From positions 124,001 to 188,000 of the forward strand of contig NZ_VITV01000005.1 in the NCBI RefSeq assembly GCF_007828035.1: 64,000 nt of DNA. Direction: 5' to 3'. Under the pieces are notes generated by a model. The model saw nothing but the letters and a program-made list of their open reading frames with translations, ran no database searches and was not told the DNA's origin. A program made the translations under genes and the position numbers. This DNA comes from Nitrospirillum amazonense. Its GTDB lineage: Bacteria; Pseudomonadota; Alphaproteobacteria; Azospirillales; Azospirillaceae. Shown here in pieces: positions 1-13,100 of the stretch (its first letter is position 1; every line of letters starts with the position of its first letter).

Positions 1-415
1 CGTACTTCACCACCGCGTCGAACAGGTCGCCGTGCAGCACCAGGAAGCGGCGGCCGTCGGCGGTGGTGTGGACCGCGTCCTCCAGGATGGTGACGCCGCC
101 GAACTGCAGGCCGATGAAGTCGCGGAAGACTTCGTCATGGTTGCCCGGGATCAGGAAGACCTTGGTGCCCTTGCGCACCCGGCGCAGCACCTTCTGCACC
201 ACGTCGTTGTGGGCCTGCGGCCAGTACCAGCCCTTCTTCAGGCGCCACCCATCGACGATGTCGCCGACCAGATACAGGTATTCCGACTCGGTGTGCTTCA
301 GGAAGTCCAGCAGCATGTCGGCCTGGCAGCCCCGGGTTCCCAGATGCAGATCGGAAAGCCAAATGCTGCGGTACCGCCGCGGGGCCTCGTGTTCCGTCTC
401 CATGTCCGTCTCCAT
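1..415 (-). CDS. LpxH-like metallophosphoesterase (3' end outside the window)
   Basis: The minus strand is open from an ATG at 415 to the window edge, giving the first 138 residues. The calcineurin-like phosphoesterase motifs appear in order: SDLHLG near residue 19, GDIVDGW near 47, GNHDE near 82 and LHGDLFD near 125. These bind the two metals. The spacing and the text around them fit the UDP-2,3-diacylglucosamine diphosphatase group (COG2908), which removes UMP from the lipid A precursor at the inner membrane. Many alphaproteobacteria use LpxI for that step, so the true substrate is uncertain. The next gene, a lipid kinase, is divergent. The C-terminus is cut off by the window. Confidence 0.85.
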   Translation of the reverse strand, partial: METDMETEHEAPRRYRSIWLSDLHLGTRGCQADMLLDFLKHTESEYLYLVGDIVDGWRLKKGWYWPQAHNDVVQKVLRRVRKGTKVFLIPGNHDEVFRDFIGLQFGGVTILEDAVHTTADGRRFLVLHGDLFDAVVKY

Positions 416-552
416 GCTACGCCCCCGAGATGACCCACGCAGACAATCAATAGTAATGTTGACAGGGCTATACCGCAGCATGTAGGGCAAGACAAATGGT
501 GATGAAGGTAAGTTCAAGGACTTCACCATATATTCACGGGGCATTCATAAAT

Positions 553-1554
553 ATGTCTTCCGCCCTTCACTTGGCTGTCACGGAACCTGTGTCCGCGCCC
601 GCGCGCCGACTACTGATCATTCACAATCCTGTGGCGGGCCGTCGCCGGCGGGGCCTGATGGGGCGGGTGGTCGATGCCCTGCGCCAGGGCGGCGCCGACG
701 TGGCGGTGGTGGAAACCACCGGCCCGCGCGACGCCGAGCGCCTGGCCGGCCTGGCCGCCTCCGGCGCGCTGACGGACGGCCGCATTCCCGACGCCGTCGT
801 GGCCTCGGGCGGCGACGGCACCATCAACGAGGTGGTGAACGGCCTCCTGGCGGCGCCGACCCTGTCGCCGCCGGCCCTGGGTCTGATCCCTCTGGGCACG
901 GCCAATGTGCTGGCGGCGGAGCTGGACCTGCCGTTCGGCGTGGCCGAGCTGGCGCGCACCCTGGCGGGCGCGATGCCGCGCACCATCCATGCCGGGCGCG
1001 CCAACGGCCGCCTGTTCACGATGATGGCCGGCGTGGGCCTGGACGCCCATGTGGTGGAAGGGGTGGATCCTGGGGTGAAGCGCCGTATCGGCAAGGGCGC
1101 CTATGTGCTGGAAAGCCTGGCGCAGATCGCGCGGTGGCCCAGCCCGCGCTATCGCGTGATCACGACGGACGCGGCCGGCCATGTCCGCGAGCACGAGGCC
1201 GCGTCCTGCATCGTGGCCAAGGGCCATTTCTATGGTGGCCGCTTCGTCTGCGCGCCCGATGCCCGGCTGGACGAGGGCGGCTTCCACGTCTGCCTGTTCG
1301 AGGCGGGCGGACGGCTGGCGGCGCTGGGCTATGGCGCGGCGCTGGTGACGGGCCGGCTGGCCCGCTGGACGGAAGCGAAGGGGGGATTGGGATACCGGAT
1401 CATGCAGGCGGTGCGGGTGCGGATCGAGGGGCCGGTCGGCGATCCGGTGCAGGGGGATGGCGACACCATCGCCCGGCTGCCGGTGGATATGGAAACGGCG
1501 GCGCCTTTCCGTGTGCTGGCGCCGCCGCTCCGCCCCGTGTCCCGTCTGCCCTGA
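553..1554 (+). CDS. Diacylglycerol kinase family lipid kinase
   Basis: A 333-residue protein of the DAGK catalytic-domain family (YegS / LCB5 type). A nucleotide-binding stretch IIHNPVAG lies near residue 22, the signature GGDGTINEVV at about 86-95, and PLGTANVLA near 113. Family members phosphorylate diacylglycerol or related lipids with ATP at the membrane face. An in-frame start exists at 496, but the ATG at 553 gives the normal family N-terminus, just before the LLIIHNP strand, so I chose it. The exact lipid substrate cannot be read from the sequence. A GC hairpin at 1727 follows the gene. Confidence 0.85.
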   Translation: MSSALHLAVTEPVSAPARRLLIIHNPVAGRRRRGLMGRVVDALRQGGADVAVVETTGPRDAERLAGLAASGALTDGRIPDAVVASGGDGTINEVVNGLLAAPTLSPPALGLIPLGTANVLAAELDLPFGVAELARTLAGAMPRTIHAGRANGRLFTMMAGVGLDAHVVEGVDPGVKRRIGKGAYVLESLAQIARWPSPRYRVITTDAAGHVREHEAASCIVAKGHFYGGRFVCAPDARLDEGGFHVCLFEAGGRLAALGYGAALVTGRLARWTEAKGGLGYRIMQAVRVRIEGPVGDPVQGDGDTIARLPVDMETAAPFRVLAPPLRPVSRLP

Positions 1555-1585
1555 AGGGGCGCTGGTCTGCCCCCTGGCATCAAAT

Positions 1586-1716
1586 CAGGCAACGCTACTG
1601 AAGCCGGTGTTCAGGCAACTCTGGTTCCAGGCAACGCTAGGCCACTCGACTGGTACGCGACTCCAAGACTCTATAAACGTCAGGCCACTCAAAATCGGGT
1701 TCTCACCAGGCAACTC
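1586..1716. repeat. Cluster of short degenerate direct repeats
   Basis: Six copies of a 10-base word, approximately CAGGCAACTC with variants CAGGCAACGC and AGGCCACTC, start near 1586, 1612, 1628, 1638, 1681 and 1707. They lie between two convergent genes, in DNA that looks less GC-rich than the genes. No coding frame across it is convincing. Function unknown. Confidence 0.55.
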
Positions 1717-1726
1717 AGGCTCCGAT

Positions 1727-1750
1727 GGGGCCCATGGCCCCCTCGTTCTT
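1727..1750 (+). terminator. Hairpin after the lipid kinase gene
   Basis: GGGGCC (1727-1732) pairs with GGCCCC (1736-1741) around a cat loop and is followed by CTCGTTCTTT. The stem is short and the T-tract imperfect, so this is a moderate call. It could serve the rightward kinase transcript. Confidence 0.45.
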
Positions 1751-1768
1751 TAGTATAGCAGCGGACGT

Positions 1769-2104
1769 TCAACGGCCCGCCTGCGCGCCGGCCTCGGCCG
1801 TGGCGCGCGGCACGCGGCCCCGCCACACGGACAGGCATTCCTCGGCGCTCTCACCGGTGCCGATGCAGTACCAGCCGCGGCGGTCGTTGAAGTACAGGCG
1901 ATAGGTGCCGCGGCGATCACGCTCGAACCGGAAGACCGGGCGGTCCAGGTTGGGGAAGCGCACGATCAGCTGATCATGGTCGGGCGCGGTGTGGCGGCTG
2001 ACCGTTTCCCACAGGCCACGCTCCAGCTTGGGCTGGGCGACGCTGTTCCACTCGGTCAGATCGAAGGGGGTGAAGCGGGCAGAGGAGAAGGGGACGACAG
2101 TCAT
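1769..2104 (-). CDS. Hypothetical protein, 111 residues
   Basis: A leftward ATG-started frame encoding a small soluble protein with no signal peptide or membrane segment. The middle part (near residues 55-85) alternates aromatic and charged residues (VFRFERDR, YRLYFNDRRGWY), suggesting a small beta-rich domain; the C-terminus is Ala/Arg-rich. I do not recognise the family. The protein-like composition and the start facing away from the atp operon support a real gene. Its stop is close to the end of the repeat patch at 1586-1716. Confidence 0.6.
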   Translation of the reverse strand: MTVVPFSSARFTPFDLTEWNSVAQPKLERGLWETVSRHTAPDHDQLIVRFPNLDRPVFRFERDRRGTYRLYFNDRRGWYCIGTGESAEECLSVWRGRVPRATAEAGAQAGR

Positions 2105-2406
2105 GACTCACCAGCACTCTGCCACCCTGGATCGGAGGCGCCCGGAAGGTTCCGGACTTTTTCGTCAGTGCGCCGGGTGGCTTTGGCGCGTTGAGGGGAC
2201 TATGCGGCCCCAACTGTTAATGGCGCCTTAAAGCGGGCTGCTCACCCGTGGGATAGTATGCTTTGGATGGAGTGATGGAGTTGCGCCCTGCGGCGCCCTG
2301 TGTTATGTGCACGACGCCCGACGCCGGGGTGGTTTTCACCCGGTTCGGACCCACATTGCTAAGGCCCTGAAATCCTTCAGGTCTGCGGATTAACCGAGGT
2401 TTCCAG
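2105..2406. other. Upstream region of the ATP synthase operon, no gene seen
   Basis: About 300 bases between a leftward small gene and atpH. It should hold the atp operon promoter, but I could not identify a convincing -35/-10 pair. A small hairpin CCGGA/TCCGG at 2142-2155 is followed by ACTTTTTC. A purine-rich CGAGG at 2396-2400 lies upstream of the GTG start of atpH. Confidence 0.5.
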
Positions 2407-2966
2407 GTGGCATCCCAAGGGACAGTCGTATCCGGACTGGCGGCCCGCTACGCGGCGGCGCTGTTCGACCTTGCCGACGAGCAGAAGGCGCTGGACCAAA
2501 CCGCGCAGGACCTGACGTCGCTCAAGCAGGTTCTCGCCGAAAGCGCAGACCTGCGTCGCGTTGTGCGCAGCCCCGTCCTGTCGCGTGCCGAGCAGGCCCG
2601 CGCCATGGAGGCGGTGCTGTCACAGGCGGGCACGTCCGAGCTTGTGCGCAAGTTTATTGGTCTGGTCGCCCAGAACCGCCGGCTTTTCGCCCTCGATGGC
2701 ATGATCGCCGCCTTCCTCGCCGAGCTGGCCCAGCGCCGCGGTGAAGAGACGGCCACCGTCATCTCGGCCCGCCCGCTGACGGAAGAGCAGCTGTCGGCCG
2801 TGACCGACGCGCTCAAGAAGGCCCTGGGCTCCAAAGTCTCCGTCGCCGCCAGCGTCGACCCGACGCTGCTGGGCGGCATGATCGTTAAGGTCGGATCGCG
2901 CATGATCGACAGTTCCGTGCGCACCAAACTGACCAAGCTGAAAATCGCCATGAAAGGGGTGGGCTG

Positions 2967-2967
<1 letters not shown>
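2407..2967 (+). CDS. atpH: ATP synthase F1 subunit delta
   Basis: A 186-residue OSCP/delta subunit, which joins the F1 head to the peripheral stalk of the Fo motor. The family signature is seen in the C-terminal third: the stretch [18 protein letters not shown], near residues 152-169, is typical of delta. The start is GTG at 2407; the next residues ([22 protein letters not shown]) match the family N-terminus. It opens the operon atpH-A-G-D-C and overlaps atpA by one base (TGATG). The Fo genes are not in the window, a split typical of alphaproteobacteria. Confidence 0.96.
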
Positions 2968-4496
<1,529 letters not shown>

Positions 4497-4507
4497 TCTC
4501 CGCAAAC

Positions 4508-4539
4508 GGCGGGCGGCGCCGTCATGGCCGCCGCCCGCC
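4508..4539 (+). promoter_or_regulatory. Hairpin in the atpA-atpG gap
   Basis: GGCGGGCGGC (4508-4517) pairs with GCCGCCCGCC (4530-4539), with an inner GCC/GGC extension around gtcat. No T-run follows, so it is more likely an mRNA stability or processing element than a terminator. It could help set the unequal subunit ratio (3 alpha to 1 gamma). Confidence 0.5.
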
Positions 4540-4568
4540 CAAGTCTCCCTAGGAAGTGAAGGCACGGC

Positions 4569-6943
<2,375 letters not shown>

Positions 6944-6959
6944 TCGCCTGAGTAGTACC

Positions 6960-6994
6960 GGGACGGGAAGGGGAACCCCCTTTCCGTCCCTTAT
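6960..6994 (+). terminator. Attenuator-like hairpin between atpD and atpC
   Basis: GGGACGGGAAGGGG (6960-6973) pairs with CCCCTTTCCGTCCC (6977-6990) with one G-T pair, followed by TTAT. Its place inside the operon suggests partial termination or 3' end protection of the atpD message, reducing epsilon relative to beta. This role is inferred. Confidence 0.5.
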
Positions 6995-7021
6995 CGTAAG
7001 ACGCTGAACGGAAGCCCCATC

Positions 7022-7447
7022 ATGGCCGATAAGGTTGAATTCGAGCTGGTGTCGCCGGAGAAGCTGCTGGTTTCCCAGCCGGTCGACATGGTGGTCGTCC
7101 CGGGCACTGAAGGCTACCTGGGCGCCCTGCCGGGCCACGCCCCCCTGATCACCACGCTGAAGCCGGGCGTGATCGACATCTACCTCGATGGCATCACCAC
7201 CATCAGCAACCGCATCTTCGTCGCCGGCGGTTTCGCCGAGGTGACCGAGACGCGCTGCACCGTGCTGGCGGAAGAGGCGATCGAGGTTGCGGCCCTGGAC
7301 CGTGCCGCGGTGGAACAGCAGGTGAAGGACCTGGCCGAGGACGTGGCCGACGCCGCCAACGACGTCGAGAAGCGCGCTGCGGAGGCCAAGCTGCTGGTCG
7401 CCCAGGCCAAGCTGGAAGCCCTCGGCACCGGTCCGGCCGCCCACTAA
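7022..7447 (+). CDS. atpC: ATP synthase F1 subunit epsilon
   Basis: A 141-residue epsilon subunit. It binds gamma and the c-ring and can inhibit ATP hydrolysis. The N-terminal beta-sandwich is present (FELVSPEKLLVS, near residues 7-18, then VPGTEGYLGALPGHAPLIT near 27-45), followed by the helical part at about 90-137. The C-terminal helices end shortly after KLEALG, as in many alphaproteobacterial forms. Last gene of the operon, 78 bases after atpD and followed by a 14-bp hairpin. Confidence 0.96.
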   Translation: MADKVEFELVSPEKLLVSQPVDMVVVPGTEGYLGALPGHAPLITTLKPGVIDIYLDGITTISNRIFVAGGFAEVTETRCTVLAEEAIEVAALDRAAVEQQVKDLAEDVADAANDVEKRAAEAKLLVAQAKLEALGTGPAAH

Positions 7448-7487
7448 GGGCTGATCCCCGGCAGTTGAGAGCGAATCGCAAAAGGTC

Positions 7488-7523
7488 CGAAGGGGGCTAG
7501 GACATCATGCCTAGCCCCCTTCG
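7488..7523 (+). terminator. Terminator after the atp operon
   Basis: A perfect 14-bp stem: CGAAGGGGGCTAGG (7488-7501) with CCTAGCCCCCTTCG (7510-7523), 8-base loop. Only a weak T-tract (CCCTTAG) follows. The position 40 bases after atpC fits the end of the operon. Confidence 0.7.
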
Positions 7524-7858
7524 CCCTTAGGCAGGCCCCCTAGGACGTAAGCCAGTCCCTTGATTCAGCACAATAGTTCCCACCCTTGACGGGTGGGCAT
7601 TTTGCCAATTGGCGGCATCGTGCTAGCTTGGCGCCGTGCCGAGCTTGGCGGATGTTACGAATTTGTGGCATACCGGCCGGTGGGGCATCACGAAAAGCCC
7701 GCCGGCTTTCCTGTTTCCGGGCGGACCTTTTCGAATTGAGTGGGGTTCGATCGTCGCAGTGGGGGCACGGCGGCGACATCGGGCCCGTATAATGGTCATC
7801 GGATGCTGGTACCCGGAAGCGAGGGCGCCGGCCCTGGGGCACGAAGAACGGAACGCGC
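7524..7858. other. Intergenic region with a small hairpin, no gene seen
   Basis: About 335 bases upstream of the diiron protein gene. A 7-bp hairpin CCCACCC/GGGTGGG (7579-7597, loop ttgac) is followed by CATTTTGCC. No protein-like frame or RNA gene was recognised. It presumably contains the promoter of the following gene. Confidence 0.4.
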
Positions 7859-8719
7859 ATGGCAGACGTCAACGGCACGGAATCTCAGGCCACGGAAAGC
7901 CGCAACGGTCATTGGACGGTTGCGGGCCTGCCTTGGGACAAGCTGGACCCGTCCAAGGTCAACCCCGATATCCTGAAGCTCATCAAGGCCGCCGCCCTGG
8001 TGGAATACAACGGCGACAGCTACGCCGATTACCTGTGCAATGTCTTCGCCGACAACGCGGAGTTCTGCCGGACAGCCCGCCAGTGGGCGGTTGAGGAAGT
8101 GCAGCATGGCGAGGCCTTGGGCGCCTGGGCCGAGCGCGTGGACCCCAGCTGGAACTTCCAGGCGGCGGTGACGCGTTTCCGCGAGGGCTACAAGATCGAC
8201 ATCGACGTCAGCCAGTCGGTGCGCGGTTCCCGCGCCGGTGAACTGGTGGCGCGCTGCATCGTCGAGACCGGCACCAGCAGCTATTACACCGCCCTGGCCG
8301 AGGCCACGGACGAGCCCGTGCTGAAGCAGATCTGCCGCCACATCGCGGCCGACGAATTCCGGCACTACAAGCTGTTCTACGATTACCTGGGCGATTACCT
8401 GACCCAGGAACGCCTGGGCAAGTTCGGCCGCCTGCGCATCTCCCTCTCGCGCATCAACGAGACGGAGGATGATGAACTGTCCTTCGCCTATCACGCCGCC
8501 AACGCCGACGAAGGTGCGCCCTACCACCGCGAGACGGCCTTCGCCAATTACGTGCGCCGGGCCTACAGCTATTACCGCCCGCACCACCTGGACCGCATGG
8601 TCGCCATGGTGTTCAAGGCCAGCGGCCTGAAGCCCCAAGGCTGGCTGCACGACGTCGCCTCGCGCTACGCTTACAAGCGCATGATGAAGAAGGCCGGCGT
8701 GCCCCCGCTGGCCGCCTGA
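7859..8719 (+). CDS. Ferritin-like diiron protein
   Basis: A 286-residue all-helical protein with a four-helix diiron pattern: a glutamate near residue 49, an EXXH motif EVQH at about 80-83, a glutamate near 136 (VETGTSS) and a second EXXH, EFRH, at about 166-169. This is the ligand set of ferritin-like carboxylate-bridged diiron enzymes (rubrerythrin, acyl-ACP desaturase, ribonucleotide reductase R2 relatives). No rubredoxin tail, signal peptide or membrane segment. The substrate cannot be assigned; oxidation of a lipid or a stress role are both possible. Monocistronic, followed by a clear terminator. Confidence 0.75.
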   Translation: MADVNGTESQATESRNGHWTVAGLPWDKLDPSKVNPDILKLIKAAALVEYNGDSYADYLCNVFADNAEFCRTARQWAVEEVQHGEALGAWAERVDPSWNFQAAVTRFREGYKIDIDVSQSVRGSRAGELVARCIVETGTSSYYTALAEATDEPVLKQICRHIAADEFRHYKLFYDYLGDYLTQERLGKFGRLRISLSRINETEDDELSFAYHAANADEGAPYHRETAFANYVRRAYSYYRPHHLDRMVAMVFKASGLKPQGWLHDVASRYAYKRMMKKAGVPPLAA

Positions 8720-8740
8720 CGCCTCTTCCGCGCTGAGAAC

Positions 8741-8780
8741 AAAAACGCCGCCCTGGGTGACCGGGGCGGCGTTTTTGTTT
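8741..8780 (+). terminator. Rho-independent terminator
   Basis: Stem AAAAACGCCGCCC with GGGCGGCGTTTTT across 8741-8775, followed by GTTTTT. The A-run on one side and T-run on the other make it usable in both directions, between the convergent diiron gene and the leftward gene at 8797. Confidence 0.9.
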
Positions 8781-8796
8781 TTGGAGCTGTGGGTGC

Positions 8797-9192
8797 TCAT
8801 GCCCATCGATCTAGGATGACCATAATGGGCAGCAGGTGGGTTTGATCGATGGTGAAGCTGAATGAAAGGGTGCTGGCGTCGGCCCATTCGTCCTGAGCGT
8901 GTGCTGTCACCCGGACATGACCCCGTCCATCACCCTTGAGCACGAGGCTGAAATTAGAGAACCAGGTGTCCGTGCTTACCTCACCCTTTAGGCTTTTATG
9001 CAACCGCCTCAGGTCGCTGCGGAACCGGTCCCAAGCCTGGAGGGAAAGATAGGTCGTGGCCAGGATGCTGCCAGTGAACGGCCCGCCAACTAGGTCCACC
9101 TTCATATCGAAGCCATGACCGTCCGGGTCTGCTTCCGGTGGATTAAGGGTCACGCTGCTGCGGCCGTCGCTGATGACGATGCGGTCGTTCAT
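8797..9192 (-). CDS. Small hypothetical protein resembling WapI-type immunity proteins
   Basis: A 131-residue soluble protein. The layout resembles the WapI / DUF6228-type group of small proteins: a strand-rich N-terminus (VISDGRSSVTLN), a central helix FRSDLRRLHKSLKGEV, a GDGRGHVRVTAHA strand and the end LSFSFTIDQTHLLPIMVIL. Family members often act as immunity proteins for contact toxins, but no toxin gene is seen nearby, so that role is a guess. It ends facing the diiron gene and its start lies 9 bases after the end of rppH on the same strand, so it is probably read with rppH. Confidence 0.5.
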   Translation of the reverse strand: MNDRIVISDGRSSVTLNPPEADPDGHGFDMKVDLVGGPFTGSILATTYLSLQAWDRFRSDLRRLHKSLKGEVSTDTWFSNFSLVLKGDGRGHVRVTAHAQDEWADASTLSFSFTIDQTHLLPIMVILDRWA

Positions 9193-9201
9193 GGCCGGAA
9201 A

Positions 9202-9681
9202 TTACCCCACCAGATGCCGGAAGGCAGCGACCACCTGCATGTAGATCTCGCGCTTGAAGGGGACGATCAGGTCCACCGTCCGCTCCAGCGGCACCCATTG
9301 CCAGGCGTCGAACTCGGGATGGTCGGTTTCCAGGTTGATGTCGCTGTCCTGGCCGGTGTAGCGGCAGGCCAGCCACTTCTGCTTCTGGCCGCGGTACTTG
9401 CCCTTCCACGCCACGCCCACCAGGTCCGGCGGCAGGTCATAGCGCAGCCACTCGGCCGTTTCCTCCAGGATCGTTGCCTGGTTGGTGCCGATCTCCTCCA
9501 TCAACTCGCGCAGGCCGGCTTCCGCCGCCGTCTCGCCCTTGTCGATGCCGCCCTGGGGCATCTGCCAGGCGCCGGGGGTGTCGCGCCGCTGGCCGACGAA
9601 CACCAAGCCCTGGGCGTTCAGCAGGCAGATGCCGACACAGGGGCGGTAGGGCAGGGTGCTGGGATCGACCGGCTTCGTCAT
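9202..9681 (-). CDS. rppH: RNA pyrophosphohydrolase (Nudix)
   Basis: A 159-residue Nudix hydrolase. The Nudix box is complete at about residues 44-66: GGIDKGE, then RELMEEIG, with the catalytic glutamates at 59, 62 and 63. The N-terminal PYRPCVGICLLN and the stretch GQKQKWLACRY near 98-108 are typical of RppH, which removes pyrophosphate from the 5' end of triphosphorylated RNA and starts decay. Length fits the family. Probably co-transcribed with the small gene at 8797. Upstream lies a divergent region with a large palindrome. Confidence 0.92.
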   Translation of the reverse strand: MTKPVDPSTLPYRPCVGICLLNAQGLVFVGQRRDTPGAWQMPQGGIDKGETAAEAGLRELMEEIGTNQATILEETAEWLRYDLPPDLVGVAWKGKYRGQKQKWLACRYTGQDSDINLETDHPEFDAWQWVPLERTVDLIVPFKREIYMQVVAAFRHLVG

Positions 9682-10100
9682 GGGGTGGGCTCTTCAGAGG
9701 GGAAACTGGCGGCAGACTACCGGGTGGAACGGGGCCAGGCCAGCGTGGCGCCCGAGTCGCGGTGTGGAAAAACGGCGGTTCGACGCGCTGAGTGGCAGCC
9801 AGCGACAGGGTGTCGGCGGCGGGCGTAAGGATAGAACCTAAATGGCGGCTGCCGGGAACGAGTCGGCGCGATTGCTGCGGTGCTTCCGACAGGAAATATG
9901 TCAGCATATATGACCTATTTCCTGTCGCATGCATCCCTGCTTAGATGCCGGGGTAAGCCGAGGGAACATCGGCGCCGGACCTTGGCTGACCCCCAGGCAG
10001 CAAGGCACCGTTCCTTGGGACGTCCGCGACCCGACCGCACCGGGCGCAGATATCCCAAGACTAGGCAGGGGACCAGTTTCACCCGAGTGGGAGATGCGTT
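9682..10100. other. Divergent intergenic region between rppH and the oxidoreductase gene
   Basis: About 420 bases with no supported gene. The notable content is the palindrome at 9887-9927. Promoters for both flanking genes should be here, but I could not pick a clear hexamer pair. Confidence 0.45.
9887..9927. promoter_or_regulatory. Large AT-rich palindrome, candidate operator
   Basis: Left arm CGACAGGAAATATGTCA (9887-9903) and right arm TGACCTATTTCCTGTCG (9911-9927) are inverted copies with one mismatch, separated by 7 bases (GCATATA). It is much more AT-rich than its surroundings and lies about 175 bases upstream of the oxidoreductase start. A dyad of this size looks like a dimeric regulator site; the regulator is unknown. 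Confidence 0.55.
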
Positions 10101-13100
10101 ATGACGCTGGCCGCCGTTACCCTTGATGACAAGTACGTCCTGCGGGACGGCCGGGTCTATATGACCGGGACCCAGGCGCTGGTGCGCCTGCCCATGCTGA
10201 TGCGCGACCGCGACCGCGCGGCGGGCCTGAACACCGCCGGCTTCATCTCGGGCTATCGCGGCTCCCCCCTGGGGGCCTACGACCAGGCGCTGTGGCAGGC
10301 GCGCAAGCACCTGGCCCGCCACGACATCCATTTTCAGCCGGGCGTGAACGAGGAACTGGGCGCCACCGCCGTCTGGGGCAGCCAGCAGGTCAACCTGTTC
10401 AAGGGCGCCAAGGTCGACGGCGTGTTCGGCATCTGGTACGGCAAAGGCCCCGGCGTTGATCGCTCGCTGGACGCGCTGAAGCACGCCAATTTCGCGGGCA
10501 CCAGCCGTCATGGCGGCGTGCTGGCCATCGCCGGCGACGACCACGCCTCCAAATCCTCCACCCTGCCGCATCAGTCCGACCACGCCTTCATCCACGCCTT
10601 CATGCCGGTGATGAGCCCGGCCGGCGTGCAGGAGTTCCTGGACTACGGCCTGATCGGCTGGGAGATGTCGCGCTATTCCGGCTGCTGGGTGGGGTTCACC
10701 GCCCTGGCCGACACCATCGACACCTCCGCCATCGTGCGCGTGCCCGATGTCACCAGCGGCGTGGTCCTGCCGGCCGATTTCGAGATGCCGCCCGGCCGGC
10801 TGAACATCCGCCTGCACGACACGCCGCTGATCCAGGAAGACCGCATGATCCAGTGGAAGCTGGACGCGGCGCGCGCCTTCGCCCGGTCCAACCACCTGGA
10901 CAAGGTCATCCTGGGCGCCGCCAAGCCGCGCCTGGGCATCGTCACCGTGGGCAAATCCTACCTGGACGTGCGCCAGGCCCTGGATGAGCTGGGCATCACC
11001 GCCGAGATGGCGGCCGACCTCGGCATCGCCATCTTCAAGGTGGCCATGACCTGGCCGCTGGAGCCCCACGGCATCCGCGACTTCGCCGAGAGTGCCGAGG
11101 AGCTGCTGGTGGTGGAGGAAAAGCGCGCCCTGATCGAGGCGCAGCTGAAGGAACAGCTGTATAACTGGGACCGCCGTCCCCGCATCCTGGGCAAGACGGA
11201 TGAGGACGGGCGGCCGCTGCTGTCGGAAAAGGCGGAACTGTCGCCCACCACCATCGCGCTGGCCCTTGCCGGCCGTATGGCCAGGCTGGGCCTGATGGTT
11301 GACCGGGTGGCGGAGCGGGTGCGGGCCCTGGAGGCGCAGCTGCGCCCCACCGCTTCCGCCAGCACCGTGGTTCGTGCGCCGTTCTACTGCTCCGGCTGCC
11401 CGCACAACACTTCCACCCACCTGCCCGAGGGCAGCCGCGGCCTGGCCGGCATCGGCTGCCACTACATGGTGACGTGGATGGGCCGCAACACCGACGTCTT
11501 CAGCCAGATGGGCGGCGAGGGTGTCCACTGGATCGGCCAGGCGCCTTTCGCGGGGGAGGAGCATGTCTTCGCCAATCTGGGCGACGGCACCTATTTCCAT
11601 TCCGGCATCCTGGCGGTGCGCGCCTCCGTCGCCGCCAAGGTCAACATCACCTACAAGATTCTCTACAACGACGCCGTCGCCATGACCGGCGGCCAGAAGG
11701 TGGACGGCAGCCTGTCCGTGCACCAGATTGCCCGCCAGCTGGAGGCTGAGGGTGTGGAGCGCATCGTCGTGGTCAGCGACGATCCGGAAAAGTACGGCCT
11801 GGGCCAGGGCCTGCCGCCCTTCACCACCATCGAGCACCGCGACGACCTGGACCGGGTGCAGCGCGAGATGCGCGAGATCAAGGGCGTCAGCGTCCTGATC
11901 TATGAACAGACCTGCGCCGCCGAGAAGCGCCGCCGCCGCAAGCGCGGCACCTTTCCCGACCCGGCCCGCCGCGTGGTGGTGAACGAACTGGTGTGCGAGG
12001 GCTGCGGCGACTGCTCCACCAAGTCCTCCTGCTTGTCCGTGGTGCCGGTGGAGACGGAGTTCGGCCGCAAGCGCCAGATCGACCAGTCCAGCTGCAACAA
12101 GGACTTCTCCTGCCTCAAGGGCTTCTGCCCCAGCTTCGTGACGGTGGAAGGCGGGTCCCTGCGCAAGCCCAAGCCGGCCGGCGGCAAGACGGACGCGTTC
12201 GAGGCCCTGCCGGAGCCGGCGCGCCGTACCCTGGACCGTCCCTGGAACATCCTGGTGACGGGCGTGGGCGGCACCGGTGTGGTCACCATCGGCGCCATCG
12301 TCGCCATGGCTGCCCACTTGGAAAGCCGGGGCTGCACCGTGCTGGACATGGCGGGCCTGGCGCAGAAGGGTGGGGCGGTCACCAGCCACCTGCGCATCGC
12401 CGAACGGCCGGAGGACATCCACGCCACCCGCATCGCCGCCGGTGGTGCCGACGTGGTGCTGGGCTGCGACATCGTGGTGGCGGCCAACGCCGACGCCCTG
12501 ACCAAGATGGCCCAGGGCCGTACCCACGCCATCCTGAACACCCACGAGGCCATCACCGCCGCCTTCGTCACCAACCCCGACTTCCAGATGAACGGCGGGT
12601 CCATGGTGGCGACGGTGGCCAAGGCCTGCGGCGCCGACGCCGTCAACGCCGTGGATGCCACCCGCATCGCCACCGGCCTGCTGGGCGACAGCATCGCCAC
12701 CAACCTGTTCATGCTGGGCTACGCCTATCAGAAGGGCCTGGTGCCGGTCAGCGCCGAGGCGCTGGAGAAGGCCATCGAGATGAACGGGGCGGCGGTGAAG
12801 ATGAACACCGACGCCTTCCGTTGGGGCCGCCGCGCCGCCCTGGACCAGGCGGCGGTCGAGAAGATCGCCACGCCCAGGGGTCCAGCGGCCGACCAGCCCC
12901 ACCGCCGCCTGTCGCAGACGCTGGATGAGGTGATCGAGCGCCGCGCCGCCTTCCTGACCGATTATCAGGACGCAGCCTACGCCGACGCCTATCGCCAGTT
13001 CCTGGCCCAGGTGCGGTCGGTGGAGGCGGCCAGGGTGCCGGGCGCCGACCAGCTGACTGAGGCCGTGGCCCGCTCGCTGTTCAAGCTGATGGCCTACAAG

